In this document: piece after piece, positions 5,169 through 5,588 of the stretch
Layout: the number at the start of each line of letters is the position of its first letter
Position numbering within the stretch: the stretch's first letter is position 1
Assembly: GCA_041648955.1 (NCBI GenBank)
Contig: JBAZOD010000063.1
Span: 1-5,588, forward strand
From: JBAZOD01 sp041648955
GTDB taxonomy: Bacteria; Patescibacteriota; Patescibacteriia; Patescibacteriales; JAQTRU01
Length of the DNA: 5,588 nt
Direction of reading: 5' to 3'
Position numbers and translations under genes: made by a program
The notes under the pieces: model-generated
Seen by the model: the letters and a program-made list of their open reading frames with translations, nothing else
What the model was told of the DNA's origin: nothing
Databases searched by the model: none

Positions 5169-5198
5169 ATTATAGCCATAAGGCGGCTAAAAAGTCAA
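5169..5198 (-). promoter_or_regulatory. Sigma70-type promoter of rpmG operon
   Basis: On the minus strand TTGACT (5198-5193) and TATAAT (5174-5169) are separated by 18 bases, a near-consensus housekeeping promoter in the gap between mutM and rpmG. Initiation near 5162 would give a leader of about 78 bases. A second TATAAT lies just downstream (5164-5159), without a good -35. An inverted repeat, TAGCC (5173-5177) and GGCTA (5185-5189), occupies the spacer and touches the -10. Confidence 0.6.
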
Positions 5199-5222
5199 AT
5201 TTATCATTTTTTTTGCACCTCC

Positions 5223-5588
5223 CTATTTCTGGCATTTTTCGCAGATTCTCGTGCCTCGGCCCGCTACCTTTACTTTTTTAACAACACCCTGGCAGCGATA
5301 GCATTTCTTTCCTTCCCGGCCATAAACTTTTAATAGTCTGGTAAATCCGCCTTTTCGACCGCTGGCATCAACATAATCGCTAAAAGTCGTTCCCCGTTCT
5401 TTTATGGCCCTTTTCATGATTTTGCTGATTGCCTGGAATAAGGCCTTTCTTTCAGACTCAGACAAAGACAGGGCCCTTCTTTCGGGCCTTATTTTTGCCT
5501 CAAAAAGGGCTTCGTCAGCGTAAATATTACCAATTCCGGCTATTATCCCCTGATTCAATAGAACTGCCTTTACAAGGGCCTTTCTCCC
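5223..5588 (-). CDS. mutM: Formamidopyrimidine-DNA glycosylase, C-terminal part (5' end outside window)
   Basis: The last 121 residues of the Fpg/MutM base-excision repair enzyme, which removes 8-oxoguanine and formamidopyrimidines and cleaves the DNA strand by its AP-lyase activity. The frame is open to base 5588, so the TTG at 5558 is an internal Leu codon, not the start. The helix-two-turn-helix core reads LNQGIIAGIGNIYADEALF (residues 11-29 of the fragment). DYVDASGRKGGFTRLLKVYGREG (71-93) leads into the C-terminal zinc finger with C96-x2-C99 and C116-x2-C119, and Arg111/Arg114 provide the basic DNA-contacting tip. All visible family residues are intact. The N-terminal catalytic proline is outside the window. 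No terminator hairpin with a T-run follows the TAG stop; the rpmG promoter begins 24 bases further on. Confidence 0.96.
   Translation of the reverse strand, partial: GRKALVKAVLLNQGIIAGIGNIYADEALFEAKIRPERRALSLSESERKALFQAISKIMKRAIKERGTTFSDYVDASGRKGGFTRLLKVYGREGKKCYRCQGVVKKVKVAGRGTRICEKCQK

Overview
This AT-rich window carries ordinary bacterial housekeeping genes, almost all on the minus strand. The code appears standard. The combination of a four-cysteine bL33, a tRNA-Trp gene without an encoded CCA, a free-standing 23S-IVP-type four-helix-bundle gene, a small lipoprotein and weak or absent Shine-Dalgarno sequences suggests an uncultivated, small-genome bacterium, perhaps of the Patescibacteria/CPR. 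That placement is inference; no marker here proves it.

Layout from left to right. Positions 1-84 hold the last 27 codons of an unrecognised plus-strand gene. It converges on a minus-strand membrane-anchored metallophosphoesterase (196-1356) with its own extended -10 promoter, and a hairpin at 144-173 may be the terminator. The 329-base gap 1357-1685 holds that promoter and a GC-richer region rich in inverted repeats, including a strong bidirectional terminator hairpin (1517-1556) nested in a roughly 100-base imperfect palindrome. Next come a solitary STAND/AAA-type P-loop ATPase (1686-2918) and tRNA-Trp (2971-3041). A compact cassette follows, made of a four-helix-bundle gene (3082-3432) enclosed by inverted repeats (3055-3078 and 3453-3476). 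Then come an AI-2E/PerM-family membrane protein (3479-4519), a short lipoprotein (4524-4922) and rpmG (4929-5084, bL33). The right end is the C-terminal part of mutM/fpg (5223-5588, cut by the window edge).

Reading along the minus strand, rpmG, the lipoprotein and the AI-2E gene are spaced 6 and 4 bases apart and look like one operon. It is served by a near-consensus promoter (5169-5198) and a leader that can fold into a long hairpin just before the rpmG start. I see no terminator between rpmG and the hairpin at 1517-1556, so tRNA-Trp and the ATPase could lie on the same transcript or its read-through.

The parts that best repay attention are the inverted-repeat-bounded four-helix-bundle cassette wedged between a stop codon and a tRNA, the ATPase with an unusual Gly/Ala-rich insert between Walker A and Walker B, the structured element at 1484-1583, and the structured rpmG leader. 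I found no CRISPR array, transposase, integrase or clear multi-gene defence locus.
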